Source: Liopterus haemorrhoidalis
Lineage: Eukaryota > Arthropoda > Insecta > Coleoptera > Dytiscidae
Direction: 5' to 3'
Length of the DNA: 64,000 bases
Assembly (NCBI GenBank): GCA_963971575.1
Contig: OZ020611.1
Span: 228,214,260 to 228,278,259, forward strand
The stretch's first letter is position 1. Each line of letters starts with the position of its first letter. Shown piece after piece: positions 1 to 10,763 of this stretch. Below the pieces are notes generated by a model, which was not told the DNA's origin, searched no databases, and saw only the letters and a program-made list of their open reading frames with translations. Position numbers and translations under genes: made by a program.

Positions 1-748
1 ATGTATATGTCTACTTTTATTTATTCTGTGAACATTGCACCTTCTAGTTTTTTTATTTTTATTTTTTAGTAAATACCAAATTTTCAGGGAACAGTTTTCT
101 GTTCGTAAAAAATCCATTATAATTTTGTGAACTTTCTGCTCGATTTTAAACGCGTCACTATGTGTAGACACTCTTTTATAAGCGCGACATTCTTTCGCTG
201 TTTTACTCTCCGCCTTCATCGCTGCTTTGCTCTCTGCTTCACTATGTGTTTAGCCTAAGTTAGCTGCTGTCGGAGAATGTCGCTCCGACTGGTGGGGAGC
301 GACCGACCACACACCTCAAGCCCCGCTAGCACCTAGGAACTTAGCGTTACGTGAGGATACACAGGAATTAGGGCTTTTATATATATAATTCATTCATTCT
401 CTTTGGTCCATGAATATGATCCAATGATATTCAATGAAATACTCAATGGCTGCATTCAGCAGACTCACCGGTGAGTTACCGGTTAGTAAATTTTTCCTGT
501 ATACATACGTTGATCTACCGGTGAGTTACAATACTCTCACCAGTCGTTATTTCATTAACCGAATTTCATTTACAATTGCTCACCGGTGGATATTTTGACA
601 GTAAAAATTTATGGAATTGAGTGTTAAGTCAGTTTACTTAGTTAATGACGAGACGCATATAAAGCACAAGTACTTTTAAAATTACTGTAAAAGCTTACAT
701 TCAAAATTTACTGTCATTACGATCTGTCATTGTTTAGATATTGTAATT
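1..748. other. Intronic sequence without a recognised gene
   Basis: This stretch lies downstream of the last visible transporter exon on the minus strand, so it is intron of that gene. It holds the CACCGGTGAG palindrome cluster listed separately. I see no exon with splice sites and no other recognisable element. Confidence 0.5.
463..590. repeat. Cluster of CACCGGTG palindromes
   Basis: A perfect 14-base palindrome ACTCACCGGTGAGT lies at 463-476. Partial copies follow at about 516-530 (CTACCGGTGAGTTAC) and 579-590 (CTCACCGGTGGA), with CTCACCAGTC at 536-545. The spacing is irregular. It may be the subterminal repeat region of a DNA transposon; I found no matching opposite end in the window. 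Confidence 0.4.
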
Positions 749-917
749 TTGAAGAGTTGTGTAAGCATGCCAAATTTCAACTCTCTAAGTTTAGCCGTTT
801 GGCTACAATTTTTACCGAACAGACAGACAGACAGACTGACAGACAGACAGACAAACATGCAGACGACAAAATGACGGTATAAGGATTTTTTGGTCTTACC
901 TACAAAACCTCAAAAAT
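749..917 (-). mobile_element. HINE-1 5' end fragment
   Basis: This is the 5' terminal part of the family described at 16519-17455, read on the minus strand. It has the AGGTTTTGTAGGT-type subterminal repeat at the right end, the CAGA/GTCT microsatellite (about 820-865) and the conserved block around AGCCGTTTGGCTACAATTTT. The 3' part is missing. Confidence 0.65.
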
Positions 918-1047
918 GTAATGAAACTTATTGGAATTTTTTACCACATTATTTTGCCTGAAGATGTTTTTATTTAATTTTTAATGTTACCAAACTAAGT
1001 TCCGACTTTTGTGTTTGAAAGTAAATTATATTAATAAATATACTTAC

Positions 1048-1235
1048 AGCATTGATACCAGAAAGTTGCTGGCCCAACATCATGACAACAGCGATGATCA
1101 TTGGAATTCTGAGAACATCGTTGGTCAAAAGATCACGCAATGTTACTTTGGGCAATAGTTTCATAGCTTCATATTCGGCTCTCATTTCGTCCATCTCTTC
1201 ATGTACTTCAACACTTCCACGTAACCATGACAACG
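1048..1235 (-). CDS. Glut1: Glucose transporter exon 6 (TM6-TM7 loop and TM7)
   Basis: This is the last exon of the minus-strand glucose transporter inside the window. It starts after a TATTACAG acceptor and ends before a GTAAGT donor; it supplies two bases that complete an Ala codon with the single base left by exon 5, then 62 codons. It encodes the end of the large cytoplasmic loop (LSWLRGS, EEMDEMRAEYEAM) and TM7 with QQLSGINA. In class I GLUT proteins the paired Gln of this motif bind the sugar. The frame is open and ends in phase 0, so the next exon must begin a new codon to the left of base 1. It joins exon 5 as EAQR-A-LSWLRGS, which matches the spacing of the family exactly. The missing part should encode TM8-TM12 and the C-terminal tail. 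Confidence 0.93.
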
Positions 1236-2099
1236 CTGTAATAGAAATAACGTTTAATAAATTGTCTATACATTTATCGACAATTTCGGACAAAAAAAAT
1301 ATCGGAATGAACTCGGATGTATCTGTATTTATTATGTCGTTCACGTAAAGCCCCACCCGTACAGATATTCGTTTGATTCATACTGGTCACCGAAAAGTGG
1401 AACAAAATCTTTTTCACTTGCATATAAAACCCTATTAACATACTAGTTTACCCTATGAACTATAAACTAGAAAGATCTAGAATTTTCTAGAAATCCCACG
1501 GTTAGCAATATAAGGATCACACCACGCGCGGTTATGTCATCTACAGTCTACACCGACATAAGAATCTAAACTGAAATAGCAAAGTTTCGAAACAGGCACG
1601 GCCGCAGAGAAATTGCCAATGGGGGCAAAACTTGGGAACATGTGAATACAACTTGTTTCTTTTTTTCAAAAATTTTAAATATAAAGTATAAATACTATTT
1701 TCTCGTTGTAGTGGGACACGTGTCTCGTTTGCACGCCCCTGTGGACGCCCATGAAGGTCATATTAGTTTGGCACGCAGCAACAAAGGCTATTTGCGCATA
1801 ACGCAGCCCATATAAATGACTACACTACATATTAAAAACAACAAATTAAACAATCAATAAATAGATAAAATCAACAAAATAACGCATATTCAATAAAAGA
1901 AATCTTGCAGAGAAAAACACAAATAAATAGGATAAAAAGTCTGTTCGAAAATTTGAACAGACTCAGGGTGATGGTAAGAGGCTGTAAAGGGGCCAATTAC
2001 TATCGAATATCACAGTTTAGAAATAGAACACATTAAAATAAGGTGCAATACTTCACACATAAAACAGTAAGTTCGATTCTCTCAGGAAGAGTATCAACC
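1236..2099. other. Intron with a degraded hAT-like scrap
   Basis: No exon is seen here. About 1770-1800 carries a phrase (AGCAACAAAGGCTATTTGCG) that recurs inside the hAT element at 5738-6405, so a related scrap is present. The rest is unrecognised. Confidence 0.35.
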
Positions 2100-3060
2100 T
2101 GTCCATGAGTACTCTGTCGTCACATAAGGCAACTGTACACATTCAGTTAAAATGTGTAACACAGACAAATCTGTGTTACATGTCTCACAGATAGGAGACT
2201 CTTCTCGTCAAAGGAGGTGTCCATGGGTCCACCAACAGTGGCCTATACGGAGGCGTGTGATGGCGGTTTATTTCCTGTGGTTAATCCTACAGGAAGAACC
2301 CCATGGTTTAACGTCTCCCTTAATCTGTCAAAACTTAACGTTCTGTGTGCGGCTCCACTCATGTTGCCACATGTCTAAATCCAGGTGTTTCAGATGACTC
2401 TTTGCGTCATCTGGAAATATAAAACTCACATCAATCATAGCTCTGTGGGGGGCGGCTTTTGCAGCTGCATCTGCCGCTTCCTTGCCTTTAATACCAACAT
2501 GTCCCGGTATCCAAAACAGCTCTACCCTCATATTCTGGGCATTCAGATTGTGGAGTAGCAACCGGATCTTTAGTACAAGAGGATGTACTGGATCTGGATC
2601 TGGAATAGTCGGTCAAGATAACACTTGACCGACTGTGCTCCGACGAAACAAAACACAGGGCCTTGAAAATAGCGTACAGCTCAGCAGTGTAAACACTCGT
2701 TATGGAGTGCAGACGGTACTGCAACAGTTGGCGTGGATTCAAAACAACGAACGCACACCCAACCCGTGTTCCGGATTTTGATCCATCAGTAAAAATGACA
2801 GTATGCTCGAACCTAGGGACCAGTGTTTTTATAACTCATGTTGGTATTCGATAGGTAACGTAGTATCTTTATCAAACCTAGTTAATGCGAGATTCACAAG
2901 CGGACGCGGCAGCGTCCACGGTGGAACAGCACACAAAACAAAACTTGCCATTTCGGTCATATTAAAATCTATGTCACTCAAAGTGTCCAAAGTCCTCAGG
3001 CCGCCATGAAGATCAGTCCAAATGAAGAAGGACATTGGTAAACAATGTAGGGTAGTCAAA
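2100..3060 (-). pseudogene. I-type LINE 3' fragment: RNase H and C-terminal zinc-knuckle region
   Basis: The minus strand can be read, with stops and shifts, as the end of a non-LTR retrotransposon of the RNase H-bearing I group. In order from about 2800 leftward: VIFTDGSKSGTR (first RNase H aspartate), SVYTAELYAIFKALCF, ILTDSR-like text, FWIPGHVGIKGKEAADAAAK (about 2460-2525), then RLRIGH..THGHLL and a Cys-rich ICETCNTDLSVLHILTEC (about 2140-2200). The last two phrases are typical of the C-terminus of such elements. An in-frame stop and at least one frameshift make it non-functional. Nothing upstream of the RNase H domain (endonuclease or reverse transcriptase) is present, as expected for a 5'-truncated insertion. 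It lies in the 5.5 kb intron between transporter exons 5 and 6. Confidence 0.8.
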
Positions 3061-3279
3061 GTAGAGAATTATGTGTATTTTCACTGAGAATGTGTCTGAT
3101 CAACGCCACTACCGCATTTGTCCCTTTCAAGGTACTGAGTTCAAATAAGAAGATATGTTATCCTCCAAAGATCTACATGAGATATGTTGCTTTACCAAAA
3201 AACTCAACAGATTGTGCGCAAGTATTTTTTAACGGATATCTACAGTTGGTTCCTGATTTTTTACCTTGCTTCACAACTC

Positions 3280-3403
3280 GAGCCGGTTTCTGAAAGCTTG
3301 GCCGAGTTTAATGTTTTGGTTAAACTTGGTTACAATATAACAATCCCATAAGTAACCATAGCAACCATTTTCTAAGTAAACTAAGCTTTCAGAAACCGGC
3401 CCT
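3280..3403. mobile_element. 124-bp MITE with GCCGGTTTCTGAAAGCTT ends
   Basis: The two ends are inverted copies of GCCGGTTTCTGAAAGCTT, the right one preceded by AGG on its own strand. The interior has no coding potential. Terminal GGGCC-type ends suggest a PIF/Harbinger relative, but no clear target duplication is seen. Confidence 0.6.
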
Positions 3404-3991
3404 AATAATACAGATTTAACCTTTTCCTATATAATAAAAGTATTCGTGTTTATAAAATGATGAATATATCATGCATTTTTCTAACAATAATGATGAATTG
3501 TGAAGCATATGATAGTTACACCTTGTTATTTATAAATATTATATTTGTGTTTGCGAATTTGGCATGGCTCCTAAATGAATATATCAAATTTAATAAAGTC
3601 AGAATATAGACGTGTTGGATCATTACCTACGTTTACGAACGTATATTTTTAAATATATAATCCGCACGCGAGAATTCTCTCAAAAGAATTAAGGAAAATT
3701 AATATGAAAATAAATAATACACAGAATTAATTTCGAATATAAATATTTGAAATAACCTTGTATATTAAAAATATTAACAGCGACAAACTAGAACTGGTAG
3801 AAGAGATAATTTTAAAAGAGAAAACAATATTTAGATACAATAAATTTAAAAAAACCTGGTTCGCCGATTCTACCTTGCGACGCTACCAGTATCAGATGCT
3901 AGAAGTGTCAGTAGAAACCCCTGTAGGTAGGCAAGCTAACATACTTACTGTTACGAAATACGGTATTGTAAGGCGACGAACAGGTCGACTA

Positions 3992-4110
3992 AAGGTGCGT
4001 TCGGCATAAGCTAATAATCTATACATTCTGCATAATTTACACATTTACACAAGAATCTTGTGTAAATTATGCAGAATGTTTAGATTATTAGCTTATGCCG
4101 AACGCACCTT
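3992..4110. repeat. 119-bp near-perfect palindrome
   Basis: The arms run from AAGGTGCGTTCGGCATAAGC inward to the centre near 4051. They differ by one substitution and by an 8-base duplication (ATTTACAC) in the left arm. The tip is a second hairpin, TTTACACAAG-AAT-CTTGTGTAAA. The single-stranded form would be one long hairpin. Confidence 0.85.
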
Positions 4111-4117
4111 AAGTGTG

Positions 4118-5053
4118 CAGTTACATTGGATGCGTGCGATTTTTTGAACGCACGGGAACTGACAACAAAACAAATACACGAAGTTAAATGAGCATGGTTA
4201 CAGTACATGCATACTTGCGTGCGGTAACTTGCGTCGACGCACAAACATGTTTGTTTTTTGATGCGTCCAGCAGGGCAAAAATATGAGTTTTGATCCAAAG
4301 ACTTTCTTTTACAAAATTAGAAGAAGAATAGAATTATTAATATGCTGCTGCATAACAATGGGGATTTTTTATTTCGTTATTTATCTGATTATTTATTTAT
4401 TTTGTTTTCCTCATTTCTTTGGAAATCTACAGAAACAAATATGTTTGTTTCCGTCCGAAAAAATCAACAACATTTCTGTCTTTCTCTTTTTTCCGAGACT
4501 CACGTAAAAATTATTATTCATCCAGATGAAAAAGTACTTCGGACAATATTATTTATTTTTTTATTCTAAACAATTTTTGTCATACACATCTTTGCTGTTA
4601 ATAATAAGGAAGATATTTCAAGATAACTCCGTAATTCCCCAAATATTCATCTGAAAATGATGTTTTCTTCGAGACTCACGTAAAAATTATTATTCATCCA
4701 GATGAAAAAGTACGTCGGACAATAATATTTGTTTTTTTATCCTAAACAATTTTTGTCATACACGTTTTTGCTGTTAATAATGAGGGAGACATTTCAAGAT
4801 AACTCCGTAACTCCCCAAATAATCATCTAAAAATGCATAGAACAAAAATAATTTGTTTTATTACTATAAATAATGTTGTTTTATATGTTTTTGCTGTTCA
4901 GTAACAGATATGCAAAATAAAATAATTTAGTTTTCCAATGAATGAAATTGCACGCAAGTCGCACGTATGTATTGAAACTACCCATCTGCGGGTCAAGACA
5001 AGAACGTTCAGTATAAACGCTCATTACCACACGCACGGATACAGTGTAACCCT
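4118..5053. mobile_element. Candidate TIR element of about 0.94 kb
   Basis: The left end (GTTACATTGGATGCGTGCG) and the reverse complement of the right end (GTTACACTGTATCCGTGCG) agree at most positions. The interior contains the 176-bp tandem duplication and no transposase that I recognise. Superfamily unknown. Confidence 0.4.
4495..4846. repeat. 176-bp unit duplicated in tandem
   Basis: Two adjacent copies begin GAGACTCACGTAAAAATTAT at 4495 and 4671. They differ by scattered substitutions only, so the duplication is moderately old. A diverged single copy of part of the unit is recognisable near 40160-40290. Confidence 0.85.
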
Positions 5054-5062
5054 AGCCTAAGG

Positions 5063-5729
5063 CAGGGATGTCAAAATCATTTCAGCCCCGGGCCATTTTT
5101 CTAACAAGTAAAATTCACGCGGGCTGCACGATATGTATTTATAATTCTCCTTCAGTTTTTCATTTTCCACCATTTTTCAGAATATTTATTTGAAGAAAGT
5201 AAAGAAATATCAAATAATAACAAAATTAAAACCTAAAATCAATTTGTTTTTTCCACTGTCGAGAAACTATATAATTATTAAGTTAAAGAAAAAGCTATGG
5301 CTAATTTAATCAAAAGAAAATATACACAAAATATGTTCTTTGTCGAACAACAAAACAAAAACGGGTCGAAATGAGCGTATTGGTACTGTACCCAACACTC
5401 CCAACAGTTGCACCTACAGAAAAATGCTATTTGAAAACTCTGCTTACGAGTATATTATTTAGAAACACGGGGAATCACCGATCTACCGATTATCGCACAG
5501 CTTTGGCTAACTGCAACAGTTACTGACTGAGTATTGGTTTTCCGCCCTTTGCCGAAGTCGTGACGGCGCGACCCGAACAGATTCTGCCACGAGGTATTTT
5601 CGTTCAAATAAATTTTTATATAAGACATATAGTTTATAAATTTATTATAGTATAGGAAGTCGTTGCGGGCCGCAAAATTGCAATAAATGGGTCGCATGCG
5701 GCCCACGGGCCGCCAGTTTGACACCTTTG
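5063..5729. mobile_element. hAT-type non-autonomous element
   Basis: Ends are CAGGGATGTCAAA and, inverted, CAAAGGTGTCAAACTGGCGG, followed inside by GGGCC-rich text; this is a widespread hAT terminus. Flanking 8-mers GCCTAAGG and GTCTAAAG match at 6 of 8 positions, consistent with an old 8-bp target duplication. No transposase domain is recognised inside. Confidence 0.65.
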
Positions 5730-5737
5730 GTCTAAAG

Positions 5738-6405
5738 CTGTGATGGCGAACCTATGACACGCGCGTCACGGGTGACACGCCAATACATTTTGGGTGACAC
5801 GCATCGTTTACGAACGGGCCTCATGTGTTTGTCGACTTGAGGTCCAAGCTTGAGAAATCGTTTGGATAATGAAAAAGAGTGCCACTATGAACAGGAAATT
5901 TGGAGCGCTTAGAACCTATTACCGGACACTTTTAGCACTTGGACAACAAATCTAGCGATGGATTTATTCAAAATTTTTCCCTCTACGTACTTTTGTGAGA
6001 CCTTATTTTACGCGTTAAATAATATTAAAACTAATAAAAGAATACGACTGACAGATGAAGTTAGTAGCGCTTGCTTGGGCTTGAAGTGCACGAAATACCA
6101 ACCTTCAATTGAAGATTTAGCAAATGCAAATCAGCAACAAAAAATTCACTAATGAAGAGAATTATTTGTTTTAGCTTTTTTAACAAATAAATATATCAAA
6201 AATGTAACTATTTTTTTACTCGGGCTGCAAATATCACAAAATTATGGATATTTCTAGACGTGAGTTAATTAGTTACATTTTTCTGGGCACAGCAACAAAG
6301 GCTATTTGCGGCTTTCTAGACGTGAAACGTGACACGGCACCCGAGTTAAGCTAGATTCTTTTTTCGAATTTTGACACACCGAGCTCAAAAAGTTCGCCAG
6401 CACTG
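5738..6405 (+). mobile_element. hAT element with transposase C-terminal remnant
   Basis: Ends are CTGTGATGGCGAACC and, inverted, CAGTGCTGGCGAACTTTTTG, another common hAT terminus. It starts directly after the 8-mer that ends the preceding hAT element and is followed by GTTTAAGA. It contains the transposase piece at 5958-6152. The element is far shorter than an autonomous hAT (usually several kb). Confidence 0.7.
5958..6152 (+). pseudogene. hAT transposase C-terminal dimerisation region
   Basis: The open frame reads FPSTYFCETLFYALNNIKTN followed by KRIRLTDEVSSACLGLKCTK and a short acidic tail before the stop. Phrases of the type FPSTYxCExxFxxxNxIKTxxRxRLTDE are the hallmark of the C-terminal dimerisation domain of hAT transposases. 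The N-terminal BED finger and the DDE catalytic core are absent: upstream text is open only for short runs. The natural stop appears to be kept. The piece lies inside matching hAT ends, so it is what remains after internal deletion. Confidence 0.8.
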
Positions 6406-6744
6406 GTTTAAGACATACTTAAATACCCCACGGATGATGGTAAGAAACCCCATCTAGAAAAATACAATTTTAATCATTAATATTTCCTAATATGACATTC
6501 TTTGAAGTAGATTTAAACCGGTTTTTATTTATTGTGATAGTATTTTAATATTTAACACCAAAAATATGTTGGTAATATTATCTGTATCCACCTACGGAGG
6601 ATTTAGAAAAAGTGGAGAATTGAACTTTGATTTTACACTCTTCATGTAGTGTTGTTGGTGGTCACTCTTATATGAACAAGTATGTTTACCGTGACTTAAA
6701 ATCACGATCAAGTCGCATATTGTTTAAAATTTAATATAACCTAC

Positions 6745-6958
6745 CTCTTTGGGCTTCCAGTTCTTGTCCACGTGTCAACAATAGGAACTTTGGACTCTCA
6801 GGGCATAGTGGAAGGGTAGCCATCTGGAATATACCGGGTGCAATAGTCAATCCTAAGAGCACAGGCCATAGACTTTCAGTTCCGAGCACATTGTTGAGAC
6901 CCAAAATCTGAGAGATCAGAATTGATATCGTAATAACCAACTGGTACACTGTACCGAC
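6745..6958 (-). CDS. Glut1: Glucose transporter exon 5 (TM5-TM6)
   Basis: The exon starts after TTTACAG with GTC GGT ACA and ends in CAA AGA G before GTAGGT, giving 71 codons plus one base. It encodes TM5 (YQLVITISILISQILGL), the short extracellular loop with LGTESLWPVLLGL, TM6 and the conserved loop motif PLCPESPKFLLL. PESP(R/K)FLL is diagnostic of the sugar porter family; here Lys replaces the usual Arg. The junction with exon 4 reads NLRGS-VGTVYQL, the family's normal order. Only a 244-bp intron separates it from exon 4, the one short intron of the gene. Confidence 0.95.
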
Positions 6959-7203
6959 CTGTAAATAATTAAAAAATTAATTTCCTATACAATCAATTAG
7001 TTGAACAATTAATAAAGTGTAATACAATATCCAATATTAATGGGCTGACTGAATTGAATGGAGAATACAATCTTACTCATTAAAATAAAAAGTATACGAC
7101 ATTATTTGTTTGTCGTCTACATTTTTAGCTCTAAATAAAAATATTATTTTATAAAAATAAAAACGTTTTGTTTTTTCTTGGAATTCAAGTAATTGTTACT
7201 TAC

Positions 7204-7402
7204 AGATCCTCTAAGGTTGATGGGAGCAATTTCCATAAGATACATAGGAGTGATGGCAGCATTGATACCAGAATTAACACCGAGAAGCAATCTGCCAATA
7301 ATGATCATCTCATAGGAACCACAGCTCTTTGATGCGCCTTCCAAAATGGCAGCAATTAGTACGAACACATTGTTAACCAAAAGACCACCTTTTCTTCCAA
7401 AT
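7204..7402 (-). CDS. Glut1: Glucose transporter exon 4 (TM3-TM4)
   Basis: The exon begins after a run of T and CAG with A TTT GGA AGA, completing an Arg codon with the AG left by exon 3, and ends in GGA TCT before GTAAGT. It gives FGRKGGLL (the conserved TM2-TM3 loop motif RFGRKGG), TM3, the motif IGRLLLGV and TM4 ending MEIAPINLRGS. The E..P..LRG phrase is the conserved TM4-TM5 loop signature of sugar porters. RFGRKGGLL is closer to insect Glut1 than to vertebrate GLUT1 text as I remember them. Length is 199 nt, one base plus 66 codons. Confidence 0.95.
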
Positions 7403-7701
7403 CTGAAAAAAAAAAGATTATGCAGTTTCTTTGAATGATTACAATTATCCTTATTAGTACTCATTAATGTACCTATATGTTAAATGTCATTGTAATTTTG
7501 ATATTTAGATATATCCAGTTGCTTTTCAAACCTCTTGCTCAGTGATCAAGTTTCAAAAGCATGTATAGGTCTTATTACTGATTTCTGTATATACATAAAT
7601 ACATTTAGTTTATCGTGATAAAATTTTAGATTTGAAATGTTTAACAAGACTAATAAAATTAGCATCTTTGTAAAAATAGAATTCGACGTTTTATTTCACT
7701 T

Positions 7702-8776
7702 AGGGCCGAGAGTTCCAGTTGCTAATAAACTGTCCAATAAGTTTATTAACTACATAATTTTTTTTCCGAGAGTTCCACCCCGAAGTAGTTATTAGGTTGC
7801 TAATAAATAGGCTTATTTGTCTAATAACTTATAGGCAACATGAAGTGCTTAATAAAGTGACATATAACCAAAAACAAGTTCGCAAAATGTGTTAATATTT
7901 CAATTTTAATTGAAAAACAGTATAATTTTAAAAGAATATACGAATGTGTAGTTTTTAAACAGTTCTATAATGGTGATTTTAGTGTTTTATATACATTTTA
8001 GTTGTATTTTGTCGAAATCGACGATCTGTTTGGATGAATTTATATATTATGGACAACCGTTTTTAGAATATTTTGGGCATTTATTGTAAATGTGATAGAT
8101 ATATAAAGAACAATATATAAATATATATTTTTAAATAAACATTGTCTTTTATTTTTTTATATGTATTTATTTCAATTACGATTACAACACATTAAAAACA
8201 ATACTTTAAGCATGACTATTTATATAAAATTGATAGAAAATAAGAAGAGAGACGCAATTATTGGCAGAATAATAAAGATGTGTGGCTGAAAATTACTGAT
8301 AAGTGTAATTCAAATTGTTTAAGGAATGTAAAATAAAGCAAAATATGGCTGTCTTCTTATTTTCAGTCACTTTTGTATTATATAATGCAATTTTTATTAA
8401 CTTCTCTTCTATCTATATTGTCCTCTTTTTCTGTGATAAAATTTGTTGAACGCCGTTTAATTGTCATTTTAACAGTAACACAAAAAATATACATAATGCC
8501 ATTGAATGTAAAGTCAAACTATTTATTGTCAAAATATTCAGTGTCAAAATTTCATCTCACTTTAGCTCTACAAATTTACGTATAGCTCTATCCCTCTTGC
8601 ACCGTGTTACTATCTTCATAAGAAATACCAATACAAAAACAAAAAATTATGTTGCTAATAAACTATTAGAAGGATTTTGTAAGTTGGAAATCACCAATAA
8701 ATTTATTAGCTTCATAAATATATTATGTGTCTAATAACTATTAGGGAGTTTATTAGGAACTGGAACTCTCGGCCCT
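7702..8776. mobile_element. Unclassified 1.07-kb TIR element
   Basis: Ends are AGGGCCGAGAGTTCCAGTT on both sides in inverted orientation, with the similarity continuing as (G/C)CTAATAAAC. The subterminal parts repeat CTAATAA and TTATTAG several times. No transposase motif is visible inside. The immediate flanks do not give a clear target duplication. Confidence 0.75.
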
Positions 8777-9107
8777 GAGTATACAATTATTACTGTGGTC
8801 CGTTCAAACGTTAAAATGCAGTATTGTTCTTATGGGAAATGGCTGCGGTGTTGTCAAGTGTTCTAGAAAATATGTAAATGAACCCAAAATATTATGCGGA
8901 ATTTTATGTTCTTTTTTTGTTAATTTATTGAAAATAAATGGAAGGAGTATCAGACAAAAATTAATAAACATTTGTATTGCGCTTTTAACGATCAGCACGT
9001 TTTACAGCCTGCAACCTTGCCAAGAACGAAAAGAATAGCTTAATTGGGAGAACCCATTAGAAAATATGAAAAAGAACTATTGAACCTGTACTGCATTTTC
9101 TTGCTAC

Positions 9108-9375
9108 TTGCTACTTGGGTAGCATTATAAGAAAGGATGGTGGGACACTAACCAACGTTCTCCAGATAATTTGCAAAGCCCAACATACATTCTAGCAGCT
9201 TAAGAACTTATTGAACAATAACCAGCTGTCCATCAATACGAAATTACGAATTTTCAACATCAATAACAAATCGTTTCTGTACGGCTATTAAATATAGAAA
9301 ATCACCAAATCTCTTCTAAAATTCAAGTTTTCGTCAATCAATGTCTGAGACACATTTTACGCGTCAAATGATAAG
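9108..9375 (+). pseudogene. RTE-like LINE fragment after the reverse-transcriptase core
   Basis: The plus strand reads CYLGSIIRKDGG, QIICKAQHTF, then after a stop NNNQLSINTKLRIFNINNKS and, one frame over, KIQVFVNQCLRHIL. YLGS..(K)DGG..., TKLRIF and K.Q.FVN.CLRRIL are successive landmarks of the region following the reverse transcriptase in the same LINE type as 44940-45827. Stops and shifts are frequent. It is an old 5'- and 3'-truncated scrap within a transporter intron. Confidence 0.7.
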
Positions 9376-9631
9376 ATATTTTAACTATTTTTTTTATATT
9401 TTAACAGAGTTGAAAGTTGAAATACGGAAACGCAAATAGCGCTAGCTGTGCACACCCTTCGTCAAGAAAAGGATGAAGAATCGCACTAGATTGAAATCCA
9501 CAAAGTAGCAGGCCTTGTAACCGTACCTGAAGACGTACGGTTACCACGGAAGCTCAATATACCGGAAAAACTTGTGAACTTAAGATACTGTCTCTTAATC
9601 GAGTTAGATGGGGTCAATTTACGGATACATT

Positions 9632-10763
9632 CGGGTCTATTCTCTAAGCATGATGTTAAAATCTTAGCGTCAGAAACGGACGTTAATTTTTTTAACACCA
9701 TTTTTAACCTAAATGCTATTCGCTAAACATATATGTGTTAAAATTATAGCGCGGCGGCGTTAAAATAGCCAGTTAACGTTCAACAATAAGCGCCTGCCGA
9801 AACGGTGGCTTTAAAAGTTAACTCTAGCGTTTAGTTTGCAAAAATTGCTGATCCTATTTAAGTAAATGTCATGTTATTTTTAAAAAAATGAATAAAACAC
9901 AAGACGGTATGAATATTAATCAACTTTCTATTACTTTTTAAAGTGAATTCTTTACAGTAGAGATAAGAATGACGCTTCATAATTTTTGTTATACAAGTAA
10001 CCCAGACGCAAGTTCAAGTAATTGTATAGAAGGGAAGTAAATGGAGTATTGGAGAGCAGTTTTGGTTTTTGTTGAGACACAGAACTTAAAATTATAATCC
10101 TCTGAAAGCTACAAAACTTCACTTATGCCTCCGCCGTGTTTCAAAATATCGCAGTACATTTTAATGGTGTATTATTTGAAGAAACAATTGATGAGATTGA
10201 TAATGACGATCACAACAGTGTTATTCCAGGGTAGAAATAGCGTAATAAATCAAATTTAATAATTAATATCACCGAACGCCTTTTTAAAAATAGACTGAGC
10301 ATATAATTCACATATCATTCAAAAATTAGATAAACTGTTATAATACAATGTAGTATATAAATTGACTAAACAAAAGTTGAATAAAGTTATATTTTTATTT
10401 AATACACTGTGGAAACCAGTTATAATGTGTATCACAGGACCAAACATTTCTGTTCCATTTTTAAAATAAATTTCGCCACTGAATATTTAATTCAACACCG
10501 AAATATTAGGTTAAGATTCTCTTGGCATTTAACTAAATAAATACTCCTGTTAAAATTCAACGTAACAGCGCATGCGCGTGCAGTTAATATTAGGCTCTCT
10601 ACAGGGTGAGTTAGCGCCTCGCGTTAACAAATATTGTATTCACGATTACCTTAACAAATGCTCTTACAGAATAGCATTTTTGGATAATGACGTTAGACAT
10701 GGAGTTAAAATAAAAATATTAACCTGACGCTAATTTTAACGCATTTCTTACAGAATACACCCG
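9632..10763 (+). mobile_element. PIF/Harbinger-like element with ATT target duplication
   Basis: The element begins CGGGTCTATTCTCTAAGCA and ends, on the other strand, CGGGTGTATTCTGTAAGAA. Similarity continues inward over GTTAAAAT and TTAGCGTCAG. Both sides are flanked by ATT, a 3-bp duplication as made by Harbinger-type transposases. A transposase C-terminal remnant is inside. Confidence 0.7.
10075..10235 (+). pseudogene. Harbinger-type transposase C-terminal remnant
   Basis: One frame reads NYNPLKATKL, and a second continues as YASAVFQNIAVHFNGVLFEE with an acidic end and a stop at about 10231-10233. This resembles the conserved (L)RY(S/N)P.KA.KI..ACAVLHNIA end of HARBI1/PIF transposases, with a frameshift between the two halves. 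The catalytic DDE residues are not present. It sits inside the TIR element 9632-10763. Confidence 0.55.

Noticed and set aside
1052..1348. Plus-strand frame over the transporter exon
   Set aside because: It is the antisense shadow of exon 6 and its intron.
3758..4009. Frame of about 83 codons (KLELVEEIILKEKTIFRYNK...)
   Set aside because: No ATG start, no motif that I recognise, and its end lies inside the 119-bp palindrome. Not supported as a gene.
7702..8776. PIF/Harbinger assignment of the 1.07-kb TIR element
   Set aside because: Ends start GGGCC-like, but the flanks do not show a TWA or other duplication, so the superfamily was left open.
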